DNA of 64,000 nucleotides from assembly GCF_963678635.1 (NCBI RefSeq), contig NC_087063.1:70579617-70643616 (forward strand). The letters run 5' to 3'. This DNA is from Symsagittifera roscoffensis (lineage: Eukaryota; Xenacoelomorpha; Acoela; Convolutidae). How positions within the stretch are numbered: the first letter of the stretch is position 1; every line of letters begins with the position of its first letter. Made by a program: the position numbers and the translations under genes. This document shows, piece by piece, positions 21,704 through 37,485 of the stretch. Below the pieces are notes generated by a model. It was not told where the DNA came from. It was given only the letters and a program-made list of their open reading frames with translations, and searched no databases.

Positions 21704-22299
21704 CAGGGGTCAGTCAGATTTTCCTATTGGTCTGAATCTCCTTGCCATAAGTCTTTGTTTGTGTTCTCTGCTGGTGAATTCCGTTCCCTCTTTTGCTGTT
21801 TTGGTATAAAACCCCCGTAAGTTTTTTCATATTTTGTTTCTTCATTTTGTCTGGCGGTCTCTCGTTGTATCGTTTTTGGTTTTTTGGCAAGTTGAACTTT
21901 CGATTTTGAATATCTGACTGATTTTGAAACTGAGATGTGAGCAAATGACTCAAGTTAAGAGTTAAACCATGTTTGAATGTTTGACCGCTTATACAAAGAA
22001 TGAAATGGTTGGAATTCAATTGAGCGTTTGATGTCCCATTGCTTTCCGCGCGTTTTTTGATCAGCCGATAGGGCGATAGTTTCCTATTGGCTAATTGTTT
22101 TGGAAATAAGTTGTCAATCATTTCAAGATTGTTAACCAATGAGCTGATTGACGCCACAACAAATTCCTCATCATACGCGCTAGGGGGGTATTGCGACTCC
22201 AACCAGATTTCGGGATATATAGTCAATTAATCCCAATTTATTTCCTGCCAAATGTTTGATATCAAAAAAAGGGGTTAATCAATCAATCCACCTCGTTAG

Positions 22300-23800
22300 C
22301 CTACTTTAGCTTGTCTTAGATCGTTCGCTGGCGTTAAAGGCACTGATCAAAGCTTGATGATCAAAAACGATTGTGAATTTTTTTCCGTATAATTAGTATT
22401 TGAAGTGTTCTGTCGCCCATAAGACCCCCAATGGTTCTGGCTCAATTACTGAATATTTTTCTTCTAACAAATTTAGAAATCTTGACACATATGCAATAGC
22501 TACCCACCCTCTTTTGTGTTTTGTTCTAGGGTCGCGCAGAGTCCATATGTAGATGCATCAGACACTACACGTGTTTCAAGGTTTTGATCAAAATGCTTAT
22601 TTTGAGTAATTTCTGCGAATAACTATTTAATCCTTTGGAATGCGGATTCATGTTCAGTCGACCAACTAAGTAATTTGTGCTTGTCTGAATTTTTCAGAAG
22701 AGGACGTAGTGCCACAACAGCCTGTGCCAAATGTTGGATATATCTTGTAAGATGATGGTTTGATCCCATGAAACTTTTAAATTATTTGAATGTTTTAGAA
22801 GGGGAAAGCTTTTCGATAGCGTCTGTTTTCGTTGATGAAGTGGTAGTCCCTTTGCTATCAATGTGAAACCCAAGCCATTTAATTTGTTTGCAAGCACACT
22901 TACAATTATCCAATGATATCGCGAGATTTTCTTCGTCCAGTTTGTGAATAAATTTTTCCAGTGTATCTTTAGGTTTTTCTACTAATCCTTTCGTAATAAT
23001 TAAAATGTAATCTAAATACGCATATGTATTTTTACAATTAGTTAATGTCAAGTCAAGTGCTTTCTGGAGTTCTGCCGGCATATCTGTGAGGCCGTAAAGT
23101 CCAGTTTGGAACTGGTATGTTCCCGTGGCGTTTCCTCCAAGTAGACTAAATTTGCATTGATCTCTTGTTTTCTTATCCAAAGGGATTTGTGAATATGCGT
23201 ATCGTAAGTCAAGGAATGAGATCAATGTTTGTTCTTCTGGGTCGGATTTGAGTAATAAATCGATGTTCGGAATCTGGTACTTGTTTTATGAATGAATTTA
23301 ATAATTTTCTTTGAGTCTAATGCAAGTTTGACCGTTTGATCCTTTTTTAATGTTATCACAATCGGACTGATGAACTGTTTGTCGGAAAATTTCTCCAATT
23401 ATATAATATGTTTTTGGCCGATTAGTTTGTTTAGTTCGTTTTCCACGCTTTCCTGTAAGTGGATTGGAATACGTCGACCCTTTTGTTGAATTGGTGTAAC
23501 GTCCAGAATAAATTGTGTTTTCATAACATGGTTTTTCGACTTTCCGATTCCAACACATAATTTTGTGAATTTATCTTTTACCTATTGTTTCATCTCCGGG
23601 TGTGGTTTTTTCTCTTGTGTTATGTTTAGGACCTGTTTATATTGTGGTTTTTCCTCAACTAATTTTATTCCGATGTTTGGGAGTAGATAATGACCGAGAA
23701 TGTTTGCTTTTTGATCAACCACCACAAAAAATGGGGCCGATTCGATAGTTCGCCCGCCGGATTCTATTGCTAGAATTAGTCGTCCTTTCGGGATGTAAGC
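22300..23800 (-). pseudogene. Gypsy reverse transcriptase and RNase H, copy B
   Basis: The RT core at 23,225-22,782 starts 'MISFLDLRYAYSQIPLDK' (motif A, Asp present), has 'YGLTDMPAELQKALD', and 'TYAYLDYILIITKG', where the second Asp of the catalytic YLDD has become Tyr. RNase H near 22,320-22,660 keeps 'FDHQALISAFN' but is broken by stops. The catalytic Asp change alone would abolish polymerase activity. Confidence 0.8.
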
Positions 23801-23910
23801 TATTCCATTATAGCATGCTAGATCTCACAATATGTCTATTTAAATCTTCATCACTGGTATTTACCGTTTGTTTGATTTCAAATGCAACTGCTATTGCCAT
23901 CATGGAGTAG

Positions 23911-24843
23911 TTATCTCTCTGTAGTTCCTCCCATCCGTGATCTGAATTCAGCAAAAGCAACTGGGTCGTTATCTTCGGTTTCGTGTGGTTGACTTTCCGT
24001 GTCATTTCTCGCTTCGTCTTCATTGTTATTTTGAAGAAAGCTTACATGATCTGAACGACAGACTCTCGCAAAGTGTCCTCGCTTTGCACAAATGCAAATT
24101 TTATCCCGGGCTAGAAATGTTTGTAGATGGTTAGGGCTGAAAGCTTTTCCATATTTATAGCATTGTTTTTGAGAAGTGTAGTTCTGCGGACCTCTGTTTT
24201 GATTTCCCCTTGTGTTTTGGTTTTGTCTTCCACGGGAGTATTTTCCTCTATTATTATTCTGGAAATTTGAAGAAAATTCGCCACGACTTCCAATGGGTTG
24301 GATGTAGCCCATTGATTCTTGTTTGATCGTCACAGGCGAGGTGGGTCCGATTGGATTCAATTTCACAGTCTTGCTGTGTTCGATGACCTTTTCACGTCTT
24401 ATTGCATATTCGTATGCCTCTTGTGGCGTTCTTGTTTCGGCTAAGAGCTCTTCGGCATTTTTTTCATTCTTCATATGCGCGGTGAACATATCACGAACCC
24501 ATTCAACCTCCTTGAGTCGACAGTCTGCATGTGAAGCTATTTCCACCAGATCCGCTTGGAACTGTTCCAGCGTTTCATTTTTTTCTTTGTGTACGGCAAA
24601 TAAAATTGTATCTTTCGAATGAAATTGTATGATTCTTTGTGTGATAAAGATGTCTTCCAATACTTGTTTTAATTGTCTTGTCGATGTTGTTTGTATATTT
24701 AGTCCTGGTCGTTTTTGTTGAACTTGTCTTTGTCCTTTCATGCCATACATAGAAATAGAAATAAATAGCTTCGTACTCTCGCATCCGCCTCGTCCCAGAT
24801 TACTGAGTTGCACATAACGCATTTGTCTCTTGCTTTTTGTCAA
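23911..24843 (-). pseudogene. gag: Gypsy gag, copy B
   Basis: One open frame of 310 codons from 'MTKSKRQMRYVQLSNL' through capsid-like helices and the RG/N-rich region to the zinc knuckles, so the start frame seen split in copy A is confirmed here. Both knuckles are damaged. The first reads 'CYKYGKAFSPNH' (second Cys replaced by Tyr). The second reads 'CICAKRGHFARVC', having lost one residue between its first two Cys. RNA binding by the element protein would be impaired. The frame runs on into sequence after the protease deletion. Confidence 0.8.
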
Positions 24844-27800
24844 TTGCCTATTGAATTACAACTGCGTGGGGGATTTAAACGCGGGGGGGGGGGGGTTAAA
24901 CGCTTTAGAGGTGAGGTAAACGCGGAGAGCGGGGGAGACGTGGAGTTTCTGGTGATGGGGCGAAAAATTTTTGGGGAAAGGGGTAGCGGGAAATTGTTGA
25001 GGTGGGTTAGTGAGTAGTGAACAAGGGGATAAACATGTCCGTTCTGGTTCGAGTTTTGCAGAAAGCTGTAAAAAGATATGTACAAACACTTGATTTTTAT
25101 GGTTTTTATATACAAAAATTGATCGATTAAATTGAAAATAAAAATGGATTATGATTGATTATGATAGATTTGATGGATTTTTTTTTGAAAAAAAGTTTGT
25201 TCATAATGGATTACAAATCCATTACAATGTGTAAATCTGCCACAATAAATTAGCAACAATTTCGTTAACAAAAAACCATACTCGGTTTCTATCCATTAAA
25301 CCTCGGTGTGGGAACCAACTCCGGCAACATTTACTATTATAATAGCGAGAAAAAGGCTATTTTGACCGCGATTATATCATATTTTAATTCCGCCAAAATA
25401 TTTTTTTTTCTCCATAATCTCAAGATAATCTATTTTTTTGCCATTTGATATAAACCAGTACTAAAACAACGAAAAAAATCACAACGATGTCTTACGTCTT
25501 TTTATTCTAATTCGTCTGTTTCTAACTGTAGATTGCGTTTTCTTGCGTCTAAGTCTTGTTACATCTAATTCGTCTGTTTCTAACTGACAGATGGTTGCGT
25601 AAGAAAATTAAAAATTGAAACTTACGGTTAATTAAGAAACTATAATTAGTTTTTCGCTCTAACTGAAGCGATATCTCTTAGCTGTTCTTCAAAGCTCAAA
25701 GAAGTGCATAATCTGAGTCTCGAAAGCTCAATGGTATTCATTTTTTGTATTTGATCTTTTATACAAAAAAAAAACATGCAAAATGCGAAAAACCCTGTAA
25801 ACCGTATTTACTATCTCTGAACAAGATTTTTGAATTTTAATGAAAATAATAGAGGCAGTCTAGCATGCTTTTTGATTTTCTTATGTGCCTAGTTTAGGCT
25901 TGTTTTGGTTGATTTATTTGCCATTTGTTTCGTATCAATAACATTCAAATGCCTATTGAGAATTTTGGCAGGGAGACCTGGGGTCCCAGAAACCCTGAAT
26001 AAACGTCAGTAAATGAGGAAAAAGACCTGACTGGCTTAATGTTTTCTGAGATCGAGGGATTTTAGGCCTGCCGGGAGTCATAGCAAGCTTGATGTCGGCA
26101 GGATTTCAGAACGTGACTATAGTAACGATGGATGATTTTACGTTCAAGATAGAACAAGCAAAGAAAACTTGACAGAAATCATTATTCGCAATCAATAAAC
26201 TGAAATTAATCATTCCTGTCTCTCAAAACCAGCTGAAATATTTTTTGTTTTAACCTTTTTTGCCGAGAGGGTTTTATTTTGACCAAACATTCCTCCTGAA
26301 GGACGTTTTTTAGTAGATAGCTTGGAGAAAAAAGTGCTCGCAGTTAATTATTTTGTTTGTGTCTTCTGGCGCCGACAATGATAAAGCTCACCTACTAATT
26401 AATTTCTGGTTTACCACCTACATACTTTTCTGATACATAACATGTACAACTCACGAAAATTTTCACCTACGAAAATCTGAAGCACAAAAAAGATCTGTAT
26501 TTAAGTCCATATGTCTGAAAGACCATCAGATTTTTAGCATATGTACTGAGCTTTTTTGTTAGTTTAAAAAACCAATATTGTAATCAAAACATAACTTTTA
26601 AATTGTAAAACTGAAGAGAATGTTGAATACTGATTTAAGTGACAACTTAATTGAGTCGGGATTAGCTGCGCTTTTTATATACAGCTGAAAAAATATGTGA
26701 TTTAAAATCTGATTTAAAGTAGATTTTATATTTTTATAGACTTTATCAATGAAAGTTGAAAGAACTTCTTTAGAGCGAACCAATAATAATTGAAACTGCA
26801 GTGACAGCAACAGCGAAAATCAGTTTTTGACTGATCGATTTTACTTCAAAAAGATATGAAAGAATAATAATGATGGGTATTTAACATTACTACTCCTGTT
26901 TCTCTGACTGAAGTTAGCGGCTGCTGCCTGCGAAGCACGAGCACGAGGGTGATCCGTGGTTGGTGGAACTTCTCCGGATCAAACAGGTAGAAAGTTTTTG
27001 GATGCAGACTTTAAAGAATGTCCCTGAAGGTTCGACACCTTGACTACCCAAAGGGTCCCTTCCCTACTACTTTACAACATCCATTTTTTGTCATCAAATT
27101 TTGTTTTGTTTTGTTTTGTTTTGTTTTGTTTGTCATCAAATTTTGTTTTGTTTTGTTAATGTGCGCCGCACCTGGATTGCTCTTCGAAAAATTCCTGGAA
27201 ACCCCACTGGAATTGGAGGCAATTTTTTCTTTTTTAGTAAAAACAGTGGTACAATGAGGAAACTGACTTAAACGAAAAGCTTAAACGATTTGCTGAAACC
27301 AGAATAATCATCACCTTTTCCTCACTGACTGTTTTAGATAAATTTCAGTTTCTTCTTCAAAAGTTTTCAAACCAACGTCTTCCACCGTAAGCAGTACCAA
27401 TTTCAGGGCTTTTATTTGGAACTGCATGTCTGCATGTTAGAATGTGATTTGAGAAACCTTTTTCAGATAATTTCAACAGAAATTCGAAACAATGCTCTTT
27501 CAAATTCAGATTTAGTTTCTTCGCTCAGCCTATCTTTTTTTCATTTTTTATTCTGGTTCCTTTTTAGTTGTTGATCAAGCATACGCAACCTTGATTTTTT
27601 TCAGAAAGAGAAGAAAACTTTCTGATATTCTAATGTGAGTTTTTGTCAAATTTATACATGAGCTTACTTCGCACCTCTCAAATAATTGACCTCTCAGACA
27701 AGTTTTGTTTTTACGACCCAATCATTGATTAGGTCTGTCAATGTTAAACAGCCGTTCGCTTTTATCGATATTATGATGAAATCATAAAAAACAGGTCATA

Positions 27801-28004
27801 AAATCAAGATACATGTATTAGTCTAGGGACTTTTTATGCAGTCTATTTCTTCAACCAACTTTGATTTTTATTTATGGAATCCTAAGTGTGCTATGACACC
27901 AAACAGTGAAATTTTTGATTGGTGTTTTTAATTAATTAACGGCGTATACATTATTCTAGTCTGATGATCATTATTGATTTAATTAAGTCTGTAATTTGTT
28001 TTAG
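24844..28004. other. Upstream non-coding region of zinc-finger gene, copy B
   Basis: Counterpart of 15,771-18,940. 24,844-26,334 is clearly diverged from copy A, with a ~50-bp deletion near 26,085. 26,335-28,004 is nearly identical except for the TTTTG tract. It has the same acceptor-like site upstream of the ATG. No coding gene seen. Confidence 0.5.
27098..27158 (+). repeat. (TTTTG)n microsatellite, copy B only
   Basis: Two runs of TTTTG units (27,098-27,131 and 27,140-27,157) separated by TGTCATCAAA. Copy A has unexpanded sequence at the same place (about 18,060-18,110). Confidence 0.85.
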
Positions 28005-28032
28005 ATTTTCAGAAGAAAAACTATCGATAAAG

Positions 28033-30618
<2,586 letters not shown>

Positions 30619-33281
30619 CACTTCAAGCAACGTTTGAAGGGGTCTATTTTTTCAAATTGAGGAGGGGGGGGGGGAGGTAATGCGTTTTTGTAGGTTTCAA
30701 AATGTCTCCATATTTGTTCAGAAGCTTCTTCTGACACAGAATTTTTTTCGAAAGTTGCATCCTCTTCTCAAGTCAGGTTGTCCAATTCCTCAAAAAGACC
30801 AGACATTGCAAAAAAAGTTGGTAACATTTTATCGAAAACCCCCTATCTTATCACGACTCCTTAGCCATGCAAAGAGTCGGCACGCTTATAGCTTCCTCAT
30901 TAAATATCCCCCAAATCAATGGCGTGCCAAAAATGGGAGCGTAAGAAATAGTAACACGAGGAGTCCCTCTGGAAACAATTGAATATAAAAATTAAATAGA
31001 CGCCCTCACCCCCACCCCCCCCCCCCCGCCAGCGCCGTAAATGGAGCAAGAAGCTATCTTTAAGAAACATCCGAGAAATTGTTGACGACTCCAAATCCAC
31101 AAAAAAGCACCAACTGTAGATAAAACAAAAATGAATTTTCTGCTTTATACAGACAAATCTTTTCAATTATTTTTGCTACAGAACAGAAGTATCGAATGCA
31201 ATATAAATATAGTACGCAGATTGAAATTAATGATTTTGAAAACCCAATTTTTACTAAAATTATATCAGTTTGCCGATAAATTTATATTTTTGAGTCTAAG
31301 TTATCAATTCAAGCATTACAACTCAAAGGTGCAACTAGGTCCTTAATTTGCACAAAACTTTCTGCGGTGAGAAGAGTTTCGTTGGTTGGGATAAGTAACA
31401 TCAAACATCAAACAAGCCGACCAAACTTATTTTCCGAGCTCCAGAAATTGACATTTTTAAATTACTCTGTTTTCTGCGCCAATTATTGTTCCGACTTTCG
31501 ATACGAAAGTGACGGAATATTTGTGCTCGGGGTGGGTTTTTTTTTTCTTCAGACAAATTTTGACTTTTTAACTAGCCATTTTTGACGGAATTTTTTATAT
31601 CATTCAAAAGGTATTGTTGTCCTGAGCTCAAATTTGAAAAGATATTTTACCTGTGATTATTTTTCGTAAAGTTATGAGGGTTTAAAGATTGCCATTTTGG
31701 CCAATTTGACCAATTTGGGACAATTAACACGCGATATAATTCGCACTATTAACGCATAAGCGGAGATTTAATCCGTCTTATAAATCGTTCCAAATTAGTT
31801 GAACGAAGCTTATTTGCCATAATTGATTTGGTAAAAGGAGCGAAATTTATCCTTTTGTACTTTATATGGCGTGTGGGGGAATGATTTCCAAAAAAATTTT
31901 CAAATTTTAGAAAAAAATTTTTTTCTTTTTATTTTATTTCATTTAATTTTTTTATGTTATTACTGCTGCTTCATAAAACTTAAAAGGCAGTCGGAACATT
32001 CAGGGCTTCGCCCTGATACGAGCAGTCTTGTTTACATGTTGCTCTCAAACATCAGAAAGCATAACCGCAGAATTTTAGGTCAAGGATAAACGCAGACAAT
32101 TTCACAAATCTTAAATCTTGATTTGTTCATAAAATAAATTTTTCGTATTCATTTTATCATACTCAACCTATGAGTACTGCCAACAGCGGTTTTTATTTGA
32201 ACGAATCAGTCATAAACTTGCTACTGTAATCAACACGTTTTGTAACTTCAATACGTTAATATGATATATTTTTCGCTTCGATTCATGTTTTTAAGCTGAT
32301 AAACCGCCGAACCATTGACTCGGTCAAATCATCGATCTATCGGCAAATAAAGTGCTTTGATGTTTTTCGAGTAAAGCTGTTAATTAAACTCGTTTTGTGT
32401 CAACAAGCTGTAGAATTATAATTTTTTAAAGATTAAAACTGTAATTTGAGACAAATCAGCATGTTTTCATGCCTTTAGCAGACTTTCTTTGCTTCGGCAA
32501 TTTTCTGTTTTTTTAACGGTGATTAGAAAATGTGAAGCTCTGAAAGGTTACAACTCAAGACATGAAAGATCAAACGCCAGCTTGATGACCTCTTCGGGGG
32601 TATTGCTGCTTTGAATCTTATATATTAAATGAATGACATGTTTTGAGCATAATACCTAATGTTTCATGAGATGTTTCATGAGATGTTGCATAAGATCGAG
32701 TGCAACGTTTGAAAAAGCTTAAATCAGAACGTTTCAGAATCATTCAGTCTAGAACATTCTAGAAATTTGTTTGAAAAAAGTCAGGAACTATTTAAACAAA
32801 ATGAATTCGATTGAACTTCAAGGTTAGACGTTATAGATTTTTACAAATTTTTCGGACAGCGCATTAAATTTCTGAAATAATTCTGTCCTACAAATTTGAA
32901 CTAACTAAAAATTCTATTTTGAAGGTTCGCGGTTGCCATTTTGTCGGCGTTTTTTGCTTTGAAAAATTACTTGGCAAATCGTTGTTGAATGAAAAAAAAA
33001 CTTTTTTAAAGACCTAATGTTTACGGGGCTATCAAGCGCAAATTTGTTTGTGCCTTATGAGTTCTAGTGAAGTTTTGGAAATTCGATTGCTATTTTAACG
33101 CCTTTTCCCTGTCTCAAAGTCAGAATTATTTCAAAACATTTCAGACGTCGTCCGATAAATTTGTTAAAAGCTTTACGTCTCCTTTTTTTTCTAAAAAATT
33201 GCGTGCACAGATTCTTTTCAGTCAGAAACGAATCAACGAGACTCAGCAACTTCAGTGCATAAAATTTTTTTAACTGTTCAC
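30619..33281. other. Intergenic: homopolymer runs, no gene
   Basis: 3' flank of the zinc-finger gene. G-run near 30,663-30,676, C-run near 31,005-31,027, short hairpin ACTTTCG-ATA-CGAAAGT near 31,494. The rest is AT-rich with no supported gene. Confidence 0.55.
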
Positions 33282-33795
33282 GAGTGATTCGGTCTATGAG
33301 TTAACTTGAAATATTTCAAAAAATCATAGTTTGAATAGCTTGCTTCAAAAAACTTAAAACTTTTACTTACGAGTGATTCGATCTATAAAATAACTTGAAA
33401 TATTTTAAAATTTCATAATTGAAATTAAGTAACTTGCTTAAAAAAGCTTAAAATTTTCACGTGATTCGGTCTATGAAAGAACTTGAAATATTTCAATCTT
33501 CATAATTTGAACCGTTTGCTTCAAAATACTTGAACTTTTTACGAGTGATTCGATCTATGAAATAATTTGAAGTTTTTCAAAATTTCAGCTTGAATTGCTT
33601 GCTTAGAAAAATTAAGGTTTTCACCAACCGATTTGGTCCATGAAAAAACTTGAAATATTGCAAATTTTCGTAGCTTGAAAGCTTGCTGAGAAAAACTTAA
33701 ATTATGAACTAATTTGAATAATTTCAAAGCTTGAATGGCATTAAAAGAAAACTTTAAGTTCTCAAGCTTGAATAGCTTGCTTAGAAATCAAAGTG
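33282..33795 (+). repeat. Minisatellite, ~84-89-bp degenerate units
   Basis: Units start GAGTGATTCG(G/A)TCTATGA at 33,282, 33,371, about 33,459 and 33,543, with a decayed unit near 33,625 and partial ones to 33,795. Each contains AACTTGAAATATTTCAAA and a (T/A)GCTTGCTTAGAAAA-like end. Confidence 0.75.
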
Positions 33796-34386
33796 AGGTT
33801 TCGTCAGCAATTCCGTTTTCTTCCTGTAAGTGCGGTGAATGACATCAGATTTAAGCTGAAAGCTGTTTTTATAAAAACCTAAGAAGTCGTTTTCGAGTTG
33901 AGTTTATTCTGCACCCATTGCACTTAAGCACAACCAAAAAATCACCCAGTGCTTTGAAAGACTAGGAACTTAAATTTTTTTTTATCAAGATCTTTCAGCT
34001 CAGAGACACACTTCAGTCAAAAATAAAAGCGGTCAAGGTTGAAAGGTCAACCAATCAGTGTAACCAGTATTCGAAAAACACATGAGATAAGGATTGATGA
34101 ATTATGCAACCTCGCTAACTACACAATTGACCCCATTAACACGCCTGCAGGTTTTTAAATTGTCTCTGATGAATGTAAAACATGCGGACGATAAAATAGT
34201 GGAAATCAACCAATAATACTTGAGATTTGTTGAATCTGCTTCGCAATTGGACTCAGCGGATGACTTCCCGCTATTTTTTTGACTTTGTCGATCCAGGAAA
34301 TGTTACTTCTGCGACCCAAAATTCCTATCCTGAACAGTGTTTTAGGTCAAGGACAAATTTTGGAAATTGCGTCTCTCGGTAGCGAT
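33796..34386. other. Non-coding
   Basis: AT-rich, no gene seen. Confidence 0.5.
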
Positions 34387-34470
34387 GGTCGAAAAATTAG
34401 TCGCGGTGGTCGCAAAATTAGTCGCGGTGGTTGCAAAATTAGTCGTGGCGGTCGAAAAGTCAGTCGCCTT
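34387..34470 (+). repeat. 21-bp tandem repeat, four units
   Basis: Unit GGTCGAAAAATTAGTCGCGGT repeated with few changes. A multiple of three, so one frame repeats GRKISRG-type heptapeptides. Locally GC-rich. Confidence 0.8.
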
Positions 34471-35637
34471 TGAAATTTCGAGGAGGCGACCTCCGGTTTA
34501 AGGCGTCCAAACCTACCATGCTAGCCATTATACGTTTTTACTCTGATATATTGTAACTTGTACTTTACTCAAATGCTCAAATATTTAAATACTCAAATGT
34601 TCAACTGAAATATTCAATTTGAAATTTCTCAAAAATCAAAATTTTAGTTGTGCAGAAGCAGATTGAGCCTCGTTACAGATAAACGTACTCATTGAACTCA
34701 ATTCAGGGGAAACATGAACTGACACTAGCAAAGATGCAATCCGAGAATATAAAAAGGGTAATTCATTCTCACCTCCAACCTAGCTGAATGGAAAACAAGT
34801 TGAGACAAAGAGGGAATGAGATGATGCTCAGAAAACTTGTCTGAGAAAACCAAAACGATTTTCAGAAGGCTACAAACGTTGAGACAGACTTTAAAGACGA
34901 AAAATCCGCTATAATTTTGGCCATGAACAAAACCAATCTGACATCAAACAGGACGAAACAGTTTAAACTTTAAACTTTATCCGAAAAGACTCATTACTGC
35001 AGTGGAACTTTGACCAAAAAATTGATTCACTTAATGGTATCAATGCATCGAGCGTTTTATGAGCAAGCTCTTTGTCTTACTCTTCTTCAATTTCTGAAAA
35101 TAAGAAGACTCTACAAGTGATTGTTGCGTTTCATTTACTCCAGAAAAACATTAGTCGAATTTATAAGACTTTCAGCAGAGTTGACATTTCAGTTTAAGGG
35201 TGGTTGTTATATAATTTGAAAGATATCGATGCTCTCAAACGGTAATAAGTTTTCGATTGCAGGGTTCTTGCTGTCTTGTTGAGCATTGAATGACGCAATT
35301 TTATCATAAGTGAAAAGCGCAAAATTTCGGACAAAAAGTCCGTTGCAAAGCGCAACACTTATCACATAGTACTCGCATTTCCTTAAAAAGGAAGTTTTTT
35401 GTTTATAATTGGACTTATTTCTCGTTGCATTTACAGTATGTCCTTGCAGGTTGTGAATGGTATTACTTTTACAAGTAAGTTCATGGCTCTTTGAAAATTG
35501 TTGGGAATATCGCCTAGTTTATAAAATCCGGTCAAAATTGGTACGTACCCATGATGTCGTGTGTCGGTGCGTACGCTAAAAAAAAGTGCATTGATTTCTT
35601 AAATTTTCGCATAATTTCAGTTGGCGGTATGAATTGT
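34471..35637. other. Non-coding
   Basis: AT-rich; short direct AAATACTCAAATGTTC-like words near 34,575. No gene. Confidence 0.5.
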
Positions 35638-35960
35638 TTAAATCAAGGTTAAAAACCAGGCCTGCCGGTCGGTTTTTTCCGATAGTTGAAGCGCAACAGT
35701 TTTCATTAGTCCATAAATATTAGGCATCTGATATTTGTTTTCGAATATCAGATCGTTCAGTAGTTTTGAGTTCAATGCTAACCTAATCGAGCCGTTTTCT
35801 TTCTGGTGATTACGATCGGGTTTATGAATCAACTTCCCAGCTTTCAAGTTTTCGATGTGTCCCTCAGTTTCCATTCTTTTTAATTCTTCAATCACTCCCG
35901 ATAATAATTGTAATGGCACTCTTCTGCTTTTAGCTTGAACCGATTTAAATAGGAAAGGGA
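35638..35960 (-). pseudogene. Gypsy reverse transcriptase fragment
   Basis: Minus-strand frame of 93 codons: 'PLQLLSGVIEELKRMETEG', 'SIRLALNSKLLNDLIF', 'KYQMPNIYGLMKTVALQL' and 'AWFLTLI'. This is the finger/palm start of a gypsy-type RT, matching in layout the 'IP..L...V..EL..L' to 'YQIPNIDLLLDSI' region of the elements at 11-15 kb, but a different lineage. It ends just before the motif A Asp, so only a scrap remains. Confidence 0.7.
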
Positions 35961-37485
35961 AACGGGTATTTTTTTCGATTATTTGGTAACTTGCAGATTC
36001 TATTGAATAAGTTTTTAAAATTAGTAAACAGTTGATTCGTCAGAAATGATAGCTCAGTGGACTTACTCTCCCCCGGTGCGTGACTGAATGAACAAGTCGG
36101 TAAATAACATTTCTTCTGCTTTATTCTATCCCAAGTTTTTGGAGATTATCGTTGCCCAAGATGATCTCTTCGAGACCTCTCACCTCTCGTGATGCAAAGG
36201 GGAGTTTCTTCGCAAATCAACCTGTTGGAAAGACTCTCAACAAATGATTTTTATCAAAATGTTAATTGTGTTGATGGTTTACCGCACCATAACTTCTTCC
36301 CATTTCTCCACGTTTTCATGTTGGTGTATATAAGCTTCAATTCATGTAGTATGTTTTGTTTGATAAAAATAAATTGGCTTGCTGAATCTCTCCACTTATT
36401 ACTTCTTTCAATGCTGGGACTTGGTTTTTTCCTTACGTGGTTACTTAGACTTTGAGGTTCGTCCCATTGAACATTGATTTTGTCATGCTCGTTAGCTTCT
36501 TATCTTTATAAAACCGCTCTCCATCTATGAGTGCCCGATTTACAGCTTCTGAATGACTGATGGTCGTTGACAACAGCTTCCGTTGGGTCTCGCTATTCAA
36601 ATGTTCATATTGCAAATGAAGACTCTGATCCATTTTGCTGCCTCGGTGTCTCTGATGTTACAAGTACTGGCAACGTCTGTCAACGCTCTTCAGAATTTTT
36701 GAAAGATTCTCAGTTTTGTTGTTTTTGATTGAAAAGTGTTTACTTCCCAATTGCGATTTTTTGGGATTTATTATACGCTGTGTCTAAAATTTCCCAAAAT
36801 CCGTTAAATGAATATGATAAAATTCTTACCCTAGGGTTTTTCTGAGCAAAAACTTTCTTTTTTTCTCTTTTTTACCGATAGCTAGGAATTAAATTTATTG
36901 TAACTTGTTTTTGTAGGACGGTTCTTTTTAAGCAACTGATTTTTAAATATTTTTCTTTTTTATCCGCTTCTCTTCGACGGCCTCATATTTTTTCATCGCG
37001 TTTTTACACTTTTTTCCTGACTGGCTCTTCCCGTGTCCCGCACGCGTCCTGTTTCCTGCTCCAAACTGCAAATTTCTGTTTCTGGGAACTCTGATTTGCT
37101 AAAATTGTCGAGGTTCAGTTTCTCTTTTGCTATTATCACTAATTTACATTGGTCACTCCAATGGGTTCAAGAATAAGGAGTCTACTTAGTGTGGTTTGTC
37201 CAGAATGAAGGAGGTCCCGCAGATTCGATTCGTTTCACTTCGCCGTTATAAAATATTAAAATGTTCTAACTAGGTTTGAGCAAACTATGTACAATTAACT
37301 ACAATTTAAATTTTCTAGTTCAATAATTAAATAGGATGATTCTGGAGTTAGTTCTAGAGTTGTCTTCTAGATGTGAGTATCTGAATTCCGTTATGTGAGT
37401 GCATTTTGCTTCCCTAGAATGAACGAAGGCGAGTTTTAGGTTTACCCATCCGAACTGGAACAACCTTAATTGTCTATTAAATTTA
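35961..37485. other. Non-coding with possible gypsy-associated scraps
   Basis: A minus-strand frame at 36,633-36,445 ('HSEAVNRALIDGERFYKDK') lies upstream of the RT fragment in its orientation and could be a gag/pol remnant, but is not recognisable. ATGATAGCTCAGTGG near 36,047 resembles a pol III A box without a partner B box. The remainder is AT-rich. Confidence 0.4.

Larger units (their letters stand above)
20516..24843 (-). mobile_element. Ty3/gypsy retrotransposon, copy B (inactive)
   Basis: Same element, orientation and neighbours as 11,134-15,770, with many substitutions and small indels. The integrase 3' end is cut by the gap. Differences from copy A include loss of about 130 bp across the protease active site (junction near 23,822), a complete gag frame of 310 codons, and separate inactivating changes in integrase and RNase H regions. 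Both copies are dead. Confidence 0.85.

Noticed and set aside
24840-25115. Pro/Ser-rich minus-strand frames
   Set aside because: Created by the G-run and AT-rich low complexity; the frame is not conserved at the equivalent place in copy A.
33282-34470. CRISPR-like array
   Set aside because: Repeats are contiguous and degenerate, without unique spacers, and the genome is eukaryotic.
36040-36110. Possible tRNA gene (A-box-like TAGCTCAGTGG)
   Set aside because: No B box, no acceptor stem pairing and no cloverleaf can be drawn.
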